NCBI RefSeq assembly: GCF_000213175.1
Contig: NW_009799179.1
Location: forward strand, 1,437,713 to 1,501,712
From: Neurospora tetrasperma FGSC 2508
Lineage: Eukaryota > Ascomycota > Sordariomycetes > Sordariales > Sordariaceae
Direction of reading: 5' to 3'
Length of the DNA: 64,000 bases
Below, piece by piece: positions 46,829-58,773 of this stretch; positions within the stretch are counted from its first letter, which is position 1, and each line of letters begins with the position of its first letter. The notes under the pieces were generated by a model that saw nothing but the letters and a program-made list of their open reading frames with translations, searched no databases and was not told the DNA's origin. The translations under genes were made by a program, and so were the position numbers.

Positions 46829-49432
46829 ATGAGAGCCCATGGGACCGAGGCCAGTCTCCTGTGCGCCAGGTTGATAGCCGCCCTGTTGATGACAGCCGAT
46901 GTGATTGCAGGTTACGATCTGGATTTGAGCTCAATAGGTCATCTCCTTCTGCCTTTGCTGCCTTCCCACCTACCGTGCATGCTACTAACATTTTCTCAAG
47001 ACTCGCTCAAGCATGCCGCCAGGTTCATGGCCCAGGACATGATGTCATTCTACTCTGGAAACCAACCAGGAGGAATTCCAGGCCTATTGCCTCAGCCATA
47101 TTACTGTCAGTGAAGTGTGCAACAAGCTGACCCTGTTAAGCCATCTTCTAACCTAATATCACTATCTATAGGGTGGGAAGCGGGCGCTTTGATGGGTTCG
47201 CTCATTGACTACTGGTACTATACCGGCGACACGCAATGGAATGACCTCATTCAGCAGGGACTGCTTTTCCAGGCCGGCCCAAACAGTGACTACATGCCGC
47301 CCAACCAAACCATGACAGAAGGTAACGATGATCAAGGGTTTTGGGGAATGACGGTCATGTCAGCAGCCGAGTCCAAATTCCAGGATCCACCGAGCGACAA
47401 GCCGCAATGGCTGGCTCTGGCACAGGCCGTCTTCAACACGCAAGCTGCCCGGTGGGACACCCAGAAATGTGGCGGGGGACTCCGCTGGCAGATCTTCACC
47501 TGGAACCAGGGCTACGACTACAAGAACTCCATTTCCCAAGCATGTTTCTTCAACATTGCCGCCCGCCTCGCTCGGTACACGGGCAATCAGTCATATGCGG
47601 ACTGGGCCGATAAGACGTGGGATTGGATGGTTTCGTCCAAGTTCATGGATACGCAGACTTACTACATTTACGATGGGGCACATACAAGAAACTGCTCCGA
47701 GATCACTCCTTACCAATGGACGTATAACAGCGGTGCCTTCCTCCTAGGCGCCGCAGCCATGTACAACTATACCACGGGAAACACAAGAGAAGTCTGGCGA
47801 AGCCGAGTCGATGGCCTAATCAACGGTCTTGGTGTCTTCTTTACAGGCCCGCAACGTAATATCATGACAGAAGTCGCCTGTGAGCCTGTCAACCTGTGCG
47901 ATCTTGACCAGCAGAGCTTCAAGGCATACCTTTCGCGCGCCATGGCCGCCACGACAAAGTGGGCGCCATGGACGTATCATCGCATCAAGCCTCTTCTAAA
48001 ATCCACAGCTATAGCTGCCACATCCACGTGCATCGGCGGCGGCAACGGTCGTATGTGCGGACTCAAGTGGACGGAACACGGCAAATGGGACGGCACAACG
48101 GGGGTTGGCCAGCAGATGGCTGCGATGGAGCTTGTCCTGGCCAACATGATCGAGCAGGTCGCCGCTCCCGTTACTAACCATACGGGCGGCACGAGCGCGG
48201 GAGACCCAGGAGCCGGCGGCGGGGATGTTGGTAAGACGGATCCGTTTAGCATTGCGGTTCCTTATTCGCCGCTTAGCACTGCCGACCGAGTCGGTGCATG
48301 GATCATCACCGCCGTTATCATCTTGGGGCTGGTCTGTGGATGCGTCATGCTAGTTCTGGACGAAAAGAGTGATTTGACGACATGGCAAAGGCTTTCAACT
48401 CTCCATCCGGACGTTTTCTACGCCTGTGGCAAAAACTGGCGGCCTGGGCATATAGAGACCGTCCGCGGCGGGTATGGAATCGAAATTGAGGGTCATTATG
48501 ATCGCAACCGACCGCGCTTCGACATCGATGACACCTGTGCTTTCCAAGGCGATTGCTACGATGGTGTTTGTGGACATATTGCCGATATCAAGGAGAAGGA
48601 CACGGTGATCGAAATTCACAAGGATTACGCCGACAACAGACATAGCTGGCACGGGGTTCCCCCGCCCCCACCACCGTCCCAATCTTCAGCTCGTCATTCG
48701 TCTACTCTCTGCGCCGGAAGCAGAAGTGAAAGCAGCGGAAGTGGCATTGGAGATAAAAGAATGCCTCCGGCCAACAAGAGCATTATCTCCAACCGCCTCA
48801 ACCATCTGAACCACCGCCACAGCGTGCTCCAAAAACTGCAAACACAGCAACATCAGCATCAACAGCAGCTGCTGCATGAGAACAGCAGCCACATGCATGT
48901 GCAAGTTCCGCATACCCCTCTTCACCACCACGATTACCACAACCACTGCTTCCATAGTCACATTGATAAAACCCCTTACAGCGCCTGGCGTAGTCGCCAC
49001 AACCATCCCAGCACCCAGCCGTCTTACTACTGGGACCTAGACAACACCAACGGCATCGATCCCGCACGGCACGTGTCGCAACTCTCGGGGATGTCTGCGC
49101 TCCCTGGACGTGTGTCGGGCTTGGTACCTGATAGTGCGACTGGGTCTACCCCGAATCCCAAGCGTCAACTTGATCACAGCAGGTCAGAGGAAACAACTGG
49201 CATCGGCGTACCGGCTGAGTTCAGAGCTCGGAGTAGCCATGACCATCGCCGTGAAGAGCGGGGAGAGGGGCTGACTGCCGGGAATGGAACCATTAATGGA
49301 AACGCCGCTATCGGTGACAGGATCAAGAACTGGAGGTTGGCGGATAAGGAGAGGAGAGAGGCGAGGAATAATAGGGACGGTGGGAATCAGTTTGCGTGGG
49401 ATAGTAGTGAGAGTGTTTATTGGGGTAGTTAA
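46829..49432 (+). CDS. GH76 family (DFG5/DCW1-type) mannanase-like protein with membrane anchor
   Basis: Member of glycoside hydrolase family 76, whose fungal DFG5/DCW1 branch links GPI-glycoproteins to wall glucan by acting on the GPI mannan core. Exons 46829-46937, 47001-47105, 47172-49432; 824 aa. Introns join SSI to DSLKHAARFMAQDMM and QPYYW to WEAGALMGSLIDYWYYTGD, all family hallmarks. Residues 1-28 are a signal peptide. The catalytic Asp pair is in GNDDQGFW (about residue 122). The fold runs to about 420 (CGGGLRWQIF, YNSGAFLLGAAA). Family members usually end with a GPI signal. Here a full membrane helix (GAWIITAVIILGLVCGCVMLVL, about 445-467) is followed by a ~355-residue tail with Pro, Gln/His and Ser runs, presumably cytosolic. 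Confidence 0.9.
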
Positions 49433-51173
49433 TCGAGGAGTTAGCAGGAGAGTGTTTGCGCTTTCTCGGGGATGCATGGGAGATTTTGGGGATGTTTTGG
49501 TTACGTTTTGGTGTTTGAGACTCATTTGGTATGTTATGGTATTGCTAAGGTCCGGTATCTCCGTTAATTTTGGGTTTAGTTTGGAGTGTCTTATGGATAG
49601 GAGGAATGACCAGCAGGTACATTGTTTCCTTTTTATTGTATTGTACCTACTATGTTGCTCTGCATTGGTTATTCTATTCCTTGCATCTTCATTCTGCTTT
49701 CATTCTGTCGCAGAAGGTAGGTAGGTATTCTTTGGTTAACCCGGCCACATACATTACTACAGCCATGTTATATCTTCCCCTTGCCAAGCCTTTCCTATTC
49801 CGGAAGTTTGTTTACTTTCCATCGCTCGCCAAACCCGGATTTACTCTTCGCAGTTCGTGATGCATCATGCGTATGCCTTTTAGCCGATCTGCCGCCAATT
49901 CCCCATCAGGATACTACCGTCCTAGTAGCACGCAACATGGTTGATCGGATCGGAAATAAGAAGACTTCTTAACCCACCCCCGAGGCGCGATCGTCATCGA
50001 TTTGAGCCACGTTTCGTCAACCATTTTGCCATGACTCCGCTCGACATGGGCACAGATAGTGACACCAAAAATGAAACCGTAAATGACACCGTAAATGATA
50101 TGGCAAGATACTACATACTGCTACGTTGCAATGTGAATGCGAGCACACATGAATGAGTAGAACAAAAAAGGAAGGGGGAAAAAACAAGAAGGGAAGGTGG
50201 GTTTTCCCGACGTTCAGGTTACAATGAATGCGACCGGGTCGGAAGTCGGAAGTCGGAGGTCGGGGTCCGGGTCTGGTCGAAAGCCCGCGCGGGGTTGTGA
50301 CGATGATCTTGTACCAAACTGAACTAGCATGGATTCACCGTCGAGAATGGGAATTGAAGCGACCGGAACGGTGAGTCGATTGCGGGGGAAGAACATCATC
50401 TTTCAGGAAGGAGATTAGACGATTATGGTAGGTAGTGAGCAACAGCCGAGCAATGGCGACGGTAACCAAGAGAGAAAAGCCCATAAAAACTTAAAAGGTC
50501 CCCGCCTGCTAGGGCAGTTATGTACATACATCGCACCGATATCATTCATCATTCCAGTTGTGCGTTTGTGCTGGTGCACATGTTACATACTTATCCGGCG
50601 GCGATACCTGTCGACCGACATATATTAACTCAACTCCGCAGTTCCGATTCCCGACGAGACAAAAGTCTTTCTCGTCCCCGTGAGCGTCACTCACTCGCGA
50701 AAGACCGAGCCCCGCGCCAGTAACATGTCAATGTGTTGAGGTTGTACCACTTCTACACCGTGACCCGCGACACAAACACCCAGAGACGACAAGAGCGGGG
50801 GAAGGAGAAGAAAAGTGGTTGGGATTGAGTACGCAGGGGAGGTGTCAGTGAACATTCAGCAAGCCATTGAGAGCAAGCATCTCAAAACAGAGAGTGAGAA
50901 GACGAGTGGCTACCATATTGGAGACCTCGGTTGAAAGTCGTTGGAAGCCTAGGTGCCTTTTATGCTTGCCCATATCAAAAGCTCGTCGAAGACAAGTTCA
51001 ACCTGAAATTGACAGCGCCTTTTGTTGGACAAGAGGGGCAGACTCTGTCTGTGCGGTTGTCATTCTAGCAACTTGGGCTCATCACTTCAACTCCCCGTTT
51101 ACCAAAACGACATCCAGCCACGGAGCAATTTACCAAATACCACTACGACGACAACAAGAAAGCAACCGCCAAG
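49433..51173. other. Intergenic, simple repeats, no gene seen
   Basis: Contains GGTAGGTAGGTA at about 49715, two near-identical (A/G)TAAATGACACCGTAAATGA units at about 50080-50100, and a GTCGGAAGTCGGAAGTCGG array at 50237-50263. No coding gene supported. The right end is the P450 promoter. Confidence 0.45.
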
Positions 51174-52913
51174 ATGCTAACCCCCACGACCCTCCTCCTC
51201 TTAAGCCCTCTCCTTTACCTCCTCACCCTCCTCTTCCGCACCGCTCTCCACCGCCTCCGCGTCCGCTCCCTAGGCTGCAGCCCCGTGGCGGTCTACCCAC
51301 ACAAGGACCCTATCCTGGGACTGGACCTGTTCCGCGAAACTTTGCGAGCCATGAACACACATGCGCTGCTGCCGCTGTGGGACGCTCGATTCAAGAGATA
51401 TGGCAACACGCACTACACGCTGACGCTGGGAAAATGGGTACTGATGACGAACGAGCCGGAGAACGTGAAAGTGATTTTGGGCACGAAGATGGCCGAGTGG
51501 CCGATTGATGGAACACGGTTGCATGCGTCTGTGCCGGTTTTGGGAAGGAAGAGTGTTTTTACTACTAACGGGGCTCAGTGGTATGTCGTCTCCATGTTCT
51601 TTGGTCGGTTTCGGTCATGATAACAATGGAGTGGATTTTGGTTGTGTTGTGAAAGGAAGCTAATGAATCGTTATTGCACTGTAGGCGCGAGGCTCGAGGG
51701 ATGATCAGACCTTCGTTCGTCAGGGACCAAGTCGCCGACCTTCACTGCTTTGCCAAACACGTCGGCAACTTTCTCAACGCCATTCCCAAGGACGGATCGA
51801 CCTTTGACATGCAGGAACTCCTGCTTTCTATGACCATGGACTCGTCTACCGATTTCTTGCTCGGCTATTCCACAAACTCTCTGCTCGAACCCTCGCCCGA
51901 AGCTAAGCAGTTCCTCGAAGATTTTGAGTACACCAGCCGTGAGGCCGCCAAGAAGTCTAGACTTGGAACGCTTCTCAATTTGTTGCCAAACGGGGAGTTC
52001 CAGGCGGCTGTGACAAGAGTGCGCGAGTATGTGCGAGCCTATATAAGGAAGTCCCAGGCGGAGAAGACCGACAAGAAGGAAAGAGACTACGTTTTCCTGC
52101 ATGAGATTTTGAAGTCCGGCGCCGATGAGGAGCACGCCATCGACCAAGTCTTGTCCGTTATTATTGCCGGAAGAGACACCACGGCTGCGGCGATGACGGC
52201 GTGTTTCTACTACTTGGCTCGCAATCCGGAGGTAGTAAAGAAATTGAGGAAGGAGATCTTTGATGTGGAGGACGAGATGCCGACCTGGGAGCAGCTCAAA
52301 AATATGAAGTATCTGAACATGGTAATCAAGGAAGGTGAGTATTGTGCCCGGGAGATAGAACTTATGGAGAGATCGCCTAATTGCTAACAACCACTTGAAG
52401 GTTTGCGGCTGTTCCCTCCCGCATCAACTAACTCCAGAGCGCCAATCAAGGACACGGTCCTACCCCGAGGTGGTGGCCCAGATGGCAAACAACCCATCCT
52501 TGTGCCAAAGGGCCAAGTCGTTAGGTGGTCGCTGTACAGTCTTCATAGACGTAAGGATATCTGGGGAGAAGATGCCCATGAGTTCCGTCCAGAGCGGTGG
52601 GATGAAAACCTTCGGGTCGGGTACGTGCCTTTGTTTTTCCCTCTGTCAGTCTCTCTATCCGGTACTTGATGTGGCTGACACAGCTTCTTCTTCGCTGTAC
52701 AGATGGGAGTACATTCCGTTCTCCGGAGGCCCGCGTATATGCCTGGGCCAGCAGTTTGCGCTTACCCAGATCGAATACGCCCTCTTCAAGTTCTTCCGTG
52801 CCTTCAAGAGCATCGAACCCCGGGATGACAATGGCCCGCTGCTGCTTCGCACGAATCTAACTGTGACCTTTGCGAAAGGCTGTTTGGTTAGTGCGACACC
52901 CGACTCGAACTAG
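51174..52913 (+). CDS. Cytochrome P450 (CYP52/alkane-hydroxylase-like)
   Basis: Heme monooxygenase anchored in the ER membrane. Exons 51174-51580, 51685-52334, 52401-52620, 52703-52913; 495 aa, normal length. Residues 1-22 form the membrane anchor (TLLLLSPLLYLLTLLF). I-helix AGRDTTAAAMT lies about 296. The ExxR motif is completed across intron 2 (KEGLRLFPP). FRPERW follows, and the heme loop FSGGPRICLGQQFA with the axial Cys is at about 438. Overall features (APIKDTVLPRGGGPDGKQPILVPKGQ, long meander) match the fungal clan of fatty-acid and alkane hydroxylases (CYP52/539/584 type). No oxidoreductase or biosynthetic partner is adjacent, so a cluster role is not suggested. Substrate unproven. 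Confidence 0.92.
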
Positions 52914-54851
52914 GTGGTAACATATCTATAGAGGGGACTGAGAGGCGGAAGAGATCAAGAGATGTCGTAAGGTAGTATGCGATTTAGGTGTTGCTTTCGG
53001 TGTTCTGAATCTGTGTCTCGCGATAGGAAGAACAGTCTGTATTTCGGCCAGTGCTGGACGCACAAGAAGCGTTTGCATTTGCTTGTTTTTTGTTGTTAGG
53101 TCTGCTGTGTTAGTTGCACAACATACCATACGGAATAGTATGAGGAGTGTGTCAACCTTGTACGACAACACAAGATTGTCCGAGTGATCTTGCAATAACA
53201 ACCACGACGGCTGAGCTTGACAAGCGTCCTAGCTGTCTGTCAGCTTGACAGTTGCTGCACCTTTAGCCACAAATGCGGCCCCGAGCAACTGAGCAAGCCC
53301 CGATTTCGAGTTTTTGTATCAACTTGCCTGGATTCTGCTGAGCATGTTGGGTCCTCCTTTTTGCTAGAGTGCTGTGTCTGTTGTGCCCGATATTCTCCTT
53401 GGCTGTTTCACGGGCTTTACCTGGTATATCGTCTGGGTGCGACCGACAGAAGGACAGGATGGCTAACCAGGAGCGACCTTGCGCATAGGTTTGCGGCCAT
53501 GTTTCTGGCAACAAGAAGTTGCCATGACCCTGACTGCGTAGATTAGTGTTCGGGTTTGTATCTCTCCAGTGATAGCCTCCGTCGTCACTGGAAACCTAGT
53601 CTAGTGGTCTTGCGCAAGATGCAGAGAATCAGCATCAACATCGTGAGTTGGCTGAGATAGCACAGATTGTTGGTTGCCCAATGGAAACGAAATTTGCATG
53701 CGTGTCAAATCTGGGGTTTCTCAGGTTTCGTAGCGTGGTGATTTCTCTTTGGCCATGAGGAAGAGTTGCGCAATGATGAGATGGGAAGGTGGAAAGTGAA
53801 AGGGATGACTATGAATTGAGGTTTTCATAGGACGGCTATAGGAGGCCGATACTGGACATTAGACAATGTCCAAATAGGAGGGAAGCACAGATTTGTCAAT
53901 TACTAGTCCTTGAGGAAAGAGCATTCGCCGAGTCCTCACCAAGTGTGATGCCGGCCCGGGGCATTCTTTCCGATCTTGGAAAGTGGACCGAGTGATGGCG
54001 GTGCAGTGGTTTCCATCCATCTCCGACCTGCTGGCAAATGGGAGTTTCGGATGACCTTTTTTTGTCGTTTTTCTTTTTTCGGCAAATCTTTCTCTGTTTG
54101 ACTTTTCTTCCTCCGTTCTCAAGTTCCAATCACAAACCTGACATCGCCCTAGCGTGTGACTATCCATACGTTTCCCGTGTTTCTGATGTCAAGCTACTTC
54201 GTCTTCTTCCCCGTTCATTTCCAGGCGCATCTTAGCCAATTCTGCCGTATTCAGCCCACCAGTGCAGTTCATTGATCTTGCATATCTGGGGGTGGCAACA
54301 TGGGCTCAATTTGGAAGAAAGAGATGCCCACCAGACTCGCCAGCTCGGCTCTCCCTTCCTATACTCGTCATGATGTGCGCAGCCTCGATGTCATATTCTC
54401 AGACTGACCGAGAACTTGTTCAAGCTTAAAACCCTATTGTCGACTACCAGTTCCCTGCGATTGCAACCTCGGCCGCCGCACCACATAAACACCAACGTGG
54501 AGTTACTCGAAGCTCTTGACGCTCAGCTGCCGAGCATACCAAGAGCAACCGAGTTTCCGTGATCCATCATACCGACACACTCTTGATACTCTTCTAGAAG
54601 CTCTCGACAGTCTTCTTCGGGTCTCACTCCACTGTTGCTCTTAAAATAAGAGCTACGTATTCCTTCTCTTCGTCAACGACCGCCTTGAGCGCAAGGCCAT
54701 CACCCGCTCTCAGGATCTGCAGAGGTAGTTATCAATCAAACATCCCTTGATATTGTCCCGCATACGGCAAGATACCTTAGCGCTAAGCATGATTACTTGC
54801 CAGAAATTACACACGCTTATCTCTGTACATCAAAGGTATTAACCTCTCGAG
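52914..54851. other. Intergenic, no gene seen
   Basis: 1.9 kb with only short frames lacking domains (53217-53546 +, 53859-54167 -). No RNA gene recognised. Confidence 0.4.
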
Positions 54852-55283
54852 ATGGCTCAAGACGACATTTCCGACGACCAGTCTCGAATTGTTTCCGACC
54901 AAGAACCGGAATACAAGTTTGGAGCGGTTGATATTGGTATCATTGTGGCCTCTTGTGTCATCCTGGTATCCTTCTTCGTCGGTCGATTCTACATCCGCAG
55001 GTTACAGCACCGTCGACAGCTGGACATGGAGTTCCAGGCACGGCAGAGAGACCTGGAGGCTTTGTACGAAGAAAACGGCAAACAACGAGTGACCAGTATG
55101 GCATCATATATCGGCTCTGCTGAGCCATCAATACTCAAAGGCGACATCACTATCCAGTCCAAGATCAACAATTTGTCTGAAAAGCAGGTGCTGAAGCCTC
55201 CCCTTTGGCGTTACATCAACTCGAAACACCCGCGTAACGGCTCAGTCACACTCGCTATTTCACTTCACAACCGGGATAACTAG
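54852..55283 (+). CDS. Small single-pass membrane protein, 143 aa, unknown
   Basis: The frame starts MAQDDISDDQSRIVSD with an acidic N-terminus, then a membrane helix (VDIGIIVASCVILVSFFVGRFYI, about residues 25-47), then basic residues RRLQHRRQ (positive-inside) and a probable coiled coil (MEFQARQRDLEALYEENGKQ). The rest is polar with Ser/Lys. Reads like a real small type-III membrane protein. No family recognised. A 3' intron is possible but I see no compelling continuation. Confidence 0.5.
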   Translation: MAQDDISDDQSRIVSDQEPEYKFGAVDIGIIVASCVILVSFFVGRFYIRRLQHRRQLDMEFQARQRDLEALYEENGKQRVTSMASYIGSAEPSILKGDITIQSKINNLSEKQVLKPPLWRYINSKHPRNGSVTLAISLHNRDN

Positions 55284-56241
55284 ATCCTTTGACCTGCAAC
55301 TTCTGTTCACCGGTGGATTATTGGTCCACCACCTTTCGGTCCAGAAGCTATTCACTCTTTCTAATCAGCATTTCCTGATGAGCCTTATCACATCTGCTTT
55401 TTCTTCTTTCATTCTTTCGTTCTTCCTGGTTCAATTCAGTCACGTTGAGGTGCATAGTCAGGGGTCATACCGGTACCAGGTTTACGTGGGTTTGAGGGAG
55501 GTGGAAGTTCACTCCGCAGCTGTCGGTATCGTTTGCAACCTATGGCCGCCCTTTGGCGTCGCAAGCCACGCATTTCAAAGGCTGTCAAGTTTCATTTCGC
55601 AAATGATCAGAAGGGAATCTGATTGGGGGTACTGTCAGTTTGGTTCGATAAAAGATGCCGCTGGCCATGTGTTCCCATGCATGCATCCATCACACAAAAG
55701 AGGAGGTGGATACCTTTTTCTTCAAGATTTCATACCTACTCTATCTCTCTCGTCTTCTAGCTGTCATGAGAGTAATTTGACGTATTCTTGCTTGATGTTT
55801 GGATTCTATTTGTGTTCGTCAGCTCGGGCCTTTTAGTTGCATCGTTTGCTTTGAAGACCGAATCGTTATGCGGCTGGCCGCCGAGCTTTCCTGTGTTCTG
55901 TTCCATTGCTTGTTGCCCCCCTCTCCTCTTGTAAGACAGGAAATTTTCATTGCGTAGGTAGAGCGATGGTTACTATTCAAATTCCAATATGAGGCTCACC
56001 AGCCCTTAGTCCTCCTCTTCTGAGTGTCTTCATCCCCTGAGGCTCAGCATATCCATAGCCACTCCAAGGCTTCTGTCACACTATCGGTTGTTTTAGCCAT
56101 TCGTTTGGCATTTCCAATTTTTTGAGATACGCTTCTCTACTATCTTCGTGTCAATCAAAAGTCCAAAGTCATTCGAGCTGATTGTACAGCTGGATTTGTC
56201 CCCTGTCGGGCCAAAGTAACTGGTTGGGAACAGCTACCAAA
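55284..56241. other. Intergenic, no gene seen
   Basis: A 171-codon frame at 55321-55836 starts just after the previous stop and is T-rich with many Ser/Phe codons; I take it as 3' untranslated sequence. Confidence 0.4.
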
Positions 56242-57371
56242 ATGGCTACCTATCCGCACCAAGCCTCGTGGATTCATGATATCGCAACGACCTCGCTCGA
56301 AGTGGGCAAAGATGTACGTCCGCTTTGCTGAATGTATCAGAAGAGTCTGAAGGTTATTGAATAGAACTCCATGCCACGAAAACATCCCATATCTCTTTTG
56401 TATTCTCCATCACCTGCTAACAAAGGTATGACTAGGGCTTCAACGATGCTACTGCCTGTGGTAAGCTCTATTGACTTGACGCCGACGCTGGCTCTTGATC
56501 TCTCCTCTGGTTCTCTTACATGACAAAGACTCACAAAACTGCACGAGACAGGCAGGCCTTCCGAATCCCAGCCGAGCACAGGCATCCGTAACCATGCCTA
56601 TCATGAGGAGATCGCGCAGAGTCATATTAACATTGGAGAAGAGGGCCCTGGCCGTCTATATGACGACGATGACGGTACGATGAGCGAAGGATATCTACAT
56701 GCGGATGGAAAGTTTGAGGAGTCTGTGGGAGACCAAGACCGCCTTCGCTCACCGATCAGAGGTGAAGAAAAGGAAATCGAAAACCAAAAGTGAGTACATG
56801 CACAAACCCAGTAACATACTCGATGACTCAAGACGATCTTTGTTGTCGTGGTACGTGAATGACTGACAGAGCCCTGGTAAGTAACTCCTGCTGCAATGGT
56901 AACAACAACAACGAAACCCCAGCGTCAAATCACGCCTCTGCTGGGAACTCTCCAAGGGAAGATGGAGGGGACGCCTCTTCCTACAGCGGCATCACGCCGA
57001 ACCGGAGCTTCTCGAAAGCCCATCGCAACAACAGCAACAGCGCCGAACTGATGCTTCAAGGAGTCTCTTCCAGAAGCCCCACGCCCTCACAATCACGGCA
57101 AAGTCCCGAAAGACTTGGCTATAATCTGGGTGGGTATTTCCAGTCTTGTGAGGACTGTTTTATTGCTGGGATGTGCTGCATCCATCGTACGGCGGCGGCG
57201 ACGATAGTTATGCCTGACGGTAGAGGTAGTCTCATCCATGATGGTGGCCATGGCAATGGCAGAGCTGCGCGTGAGCGGCATGAGTGGCTTGTTGAGCGGA
57301 TGAAGGAGAGTTTGGCGAAGATTGATAGCGCTACTCACGGTGATGGTGTGGGTTCGAGGGGGGGTGCTTGA
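56242..57371 (+). CDS. Unknown Asn/Ser-rich protein, 278 aa
   Basis: Proposed exons 56242-56313, 56436-56460, 56552-56789 and 56870-57371; exon lengths keep one frame throughout. The model begins MATYPHQASWIHDIATTSL. The 25-nt second exon (GFNDATAC) is the weakest part. Intron 3 is clear (GTGAGT, CTGAC branch, CAG). The protein is hydrophilic: an acidic middle (LYDDDDGTMSEG), an Asn-rich run (CCNGNNNNET), a Ser/Pro region, then a cysteine cluster FQSCEDCFIAGMCCIHR near residue 208 and a C-terminal helix RERHEWLVERMKESLAKID. Unknown family. If the 5' exons are wrong, an in-frame ATG at 56680 gives a 203-aa minimum. Confidence 0.55.
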
Positions 57372-57630
57372 TTGGAAATTGGTGATGGTAGGTATGGACG
57401 TGAAATGGGCGGGCCTAAGGCCAGGAGGCCCTAGCCAGTTGTAACATTTTCGTCGCGTTCTCGTTCCAGCTTGTGGACGGCCCAGTGCTTGCCTTATGCC
57501 TGCCATTTATGAATGTCGATGTTATTGAAATACCTTTATTTGGGACTGTGTCATGGACATTACTCTCTCTTCTATCCAAGACAACGCCTTTCCGATCCCA
57601 GGATATCGCTCTCTCCACTCAAACCCCCTG

Positions 57631-58773
57631 TTACTCCTCAGGCACATCCCCAAACCGATACTGCGCCCAAGCAAAGCTCCCCTCATGCAGTGTCCACGTT
57701 TGCACACCCTTATCCTTCCCTGCCGCGCCCGCCGCCACATAGATGGGCATCAAGTGATCCATCCACGGGTGCGCCTGTCTGGCGTCCCCCCTTTTAACCA
57801 CCTCCCTCATCCGATCCAGCCTGCCCTCCGCATCGCCCTCCACCGCCTCCTTCAGCGCATCATCGAAGCTGACGGCATAGGGAAGCGGCCTGGGATCGCC
57901 CCAAGTAAACTGCATGTCCCGCAGGTTATGCACCGTCATGCCGGTACAAATAATCACCACGCCCTCATCGCGGAGCTCCTCAACCGCCTGCCCCAGACGA
58001 TAGTGCGCGTCCGGATCTTCCGACTTGAACAGCGAGACTTGCACCAAGGGAACGGTGATGGCCTGGTCGGTGTTGGGTGGAAAAGCGACGTTGAAGCCCG
58101 AGAAGACGCCGTGGTCGAGCCCGCGCTTGAGACCCTTGGACTGGATGTCAGCCTTGGTAAGGAGCTGCTGGATCTTGGCGGCTAGTTGGGGGGATCCGGT
58201 AGCAGGGAAAGTCGCCTTGTAGAAGTGGTCGGGAAACCCGTAGAAATCGTAGATTAGGTCGGTCTTGCCATGGGCGTTGTTGAGGTGGATCTCGGAGGGG
58301 GTGGCTTGCCAGTGCGCGGAGAAAACGACGACGGCCTTGGGCTTGACTTTTTGGATGATTTCCTTGCCGATGGCTTGGAGGACGGGGTAGACGGGGTGTT
58401 TGGTGTTGTATTGGACGTCGGGCTGAGAGAGGGTGTTAGTTGATGGTTTTGCATTGAAGTGTGGAGAGTGACTGAGAAATGAGTGAGTGAAACTTACTCC
58501 TCCGTGAGAGAAAAAGTACACAGGGGGTCTGCCCATTTTGGAAGAGGTCAAGTTCGCTGTGGCGGCGGCCTGGAGCGGCGAGGTAGAAGTAGAGGTGGTG
58601 GTGGTGGTGATGGGGGCGTTGTTCAAAGCTGTGGTAAACTTGTTGAATGTTTCGCTTCGGACCCGGGAGAATAGGCCGCGAGCGGTTGAAGAGGAAGCCA
58701 GGAGGATCGCCAGGGCGGCAACAAGAACAGGAACGATCATAAGAGGTCGGCTGCGGGGCCGCGGATTAGGCAT
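57631..58773 (-). CDS. DODA-type extradiol ring-opening dioxygenase
   Basis: Class III extradiol dioxygenase, 4,5-DOPA-dioxygenase family (LigB-like), a metal enzyme cleaving catecholic rings. Exons 58773-58498 and 58422-57631, 355 aa. The 75-nt intron is in frame, but its removal restores FSHGGPDVQYNTKHP, the family's metal-binding HGGP loop, so it is real. Metal-site histidines are visible in FSHGGP, VFSAHWQA and LDHGVFSG; VIICTGMTVHNLRDM and the C-terminal AHPWMDHLMPIYVAAGAAG also match. An N-terminal hydrophobic segment (LMIVPVLVAALAILLASSS, residues about 11-29) precedes the usual enzyme start at MGRPPVYFF. Bacterial and plant relatives lack it, so this form may be membrane-anchored or exported. 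Confidence 0.9.
   Translation of the reverse strand: MPNPRPRSRPLMIVPVLVAALAILLASSSTARGLFSRVRSETFNKFTTALNNAPITTTTTSTSTSPLQAAATANLTSSKMGRPPVYFFSHGGVSFTHSFLSHSPHFNAKPSTNTLSQPDVQYNTKHPVYPVLQAIGKEIIQKVKPKAVVVFSAHWQATPSEIHLNNAHGKTDLIYDFYGFPDHFYKATFPATGSPQLAAKIQQLLTKADIQSKGLKRGLDHGVFSGFNVAFPPNTDQAITVPLVQVSLFKSEDPDAHYRLGQAVEELRDEGVVIICTGMTVHNLRDMQFTWGDPRPLPYAVSFDDALKEAVEGDAEGRLDRMREVVKRGDARQAHPWMDHLMPIYVAAGAAGKDKGVQTWTLHEGSFAWAQYRFGDVPEE

Noticed and set aside
55321-55836. 171-codon frame after the small membrane protein
   Set aside because: T-rich, begins immediately after a stop, no domain; interpreted as 3' untranslated sequence.
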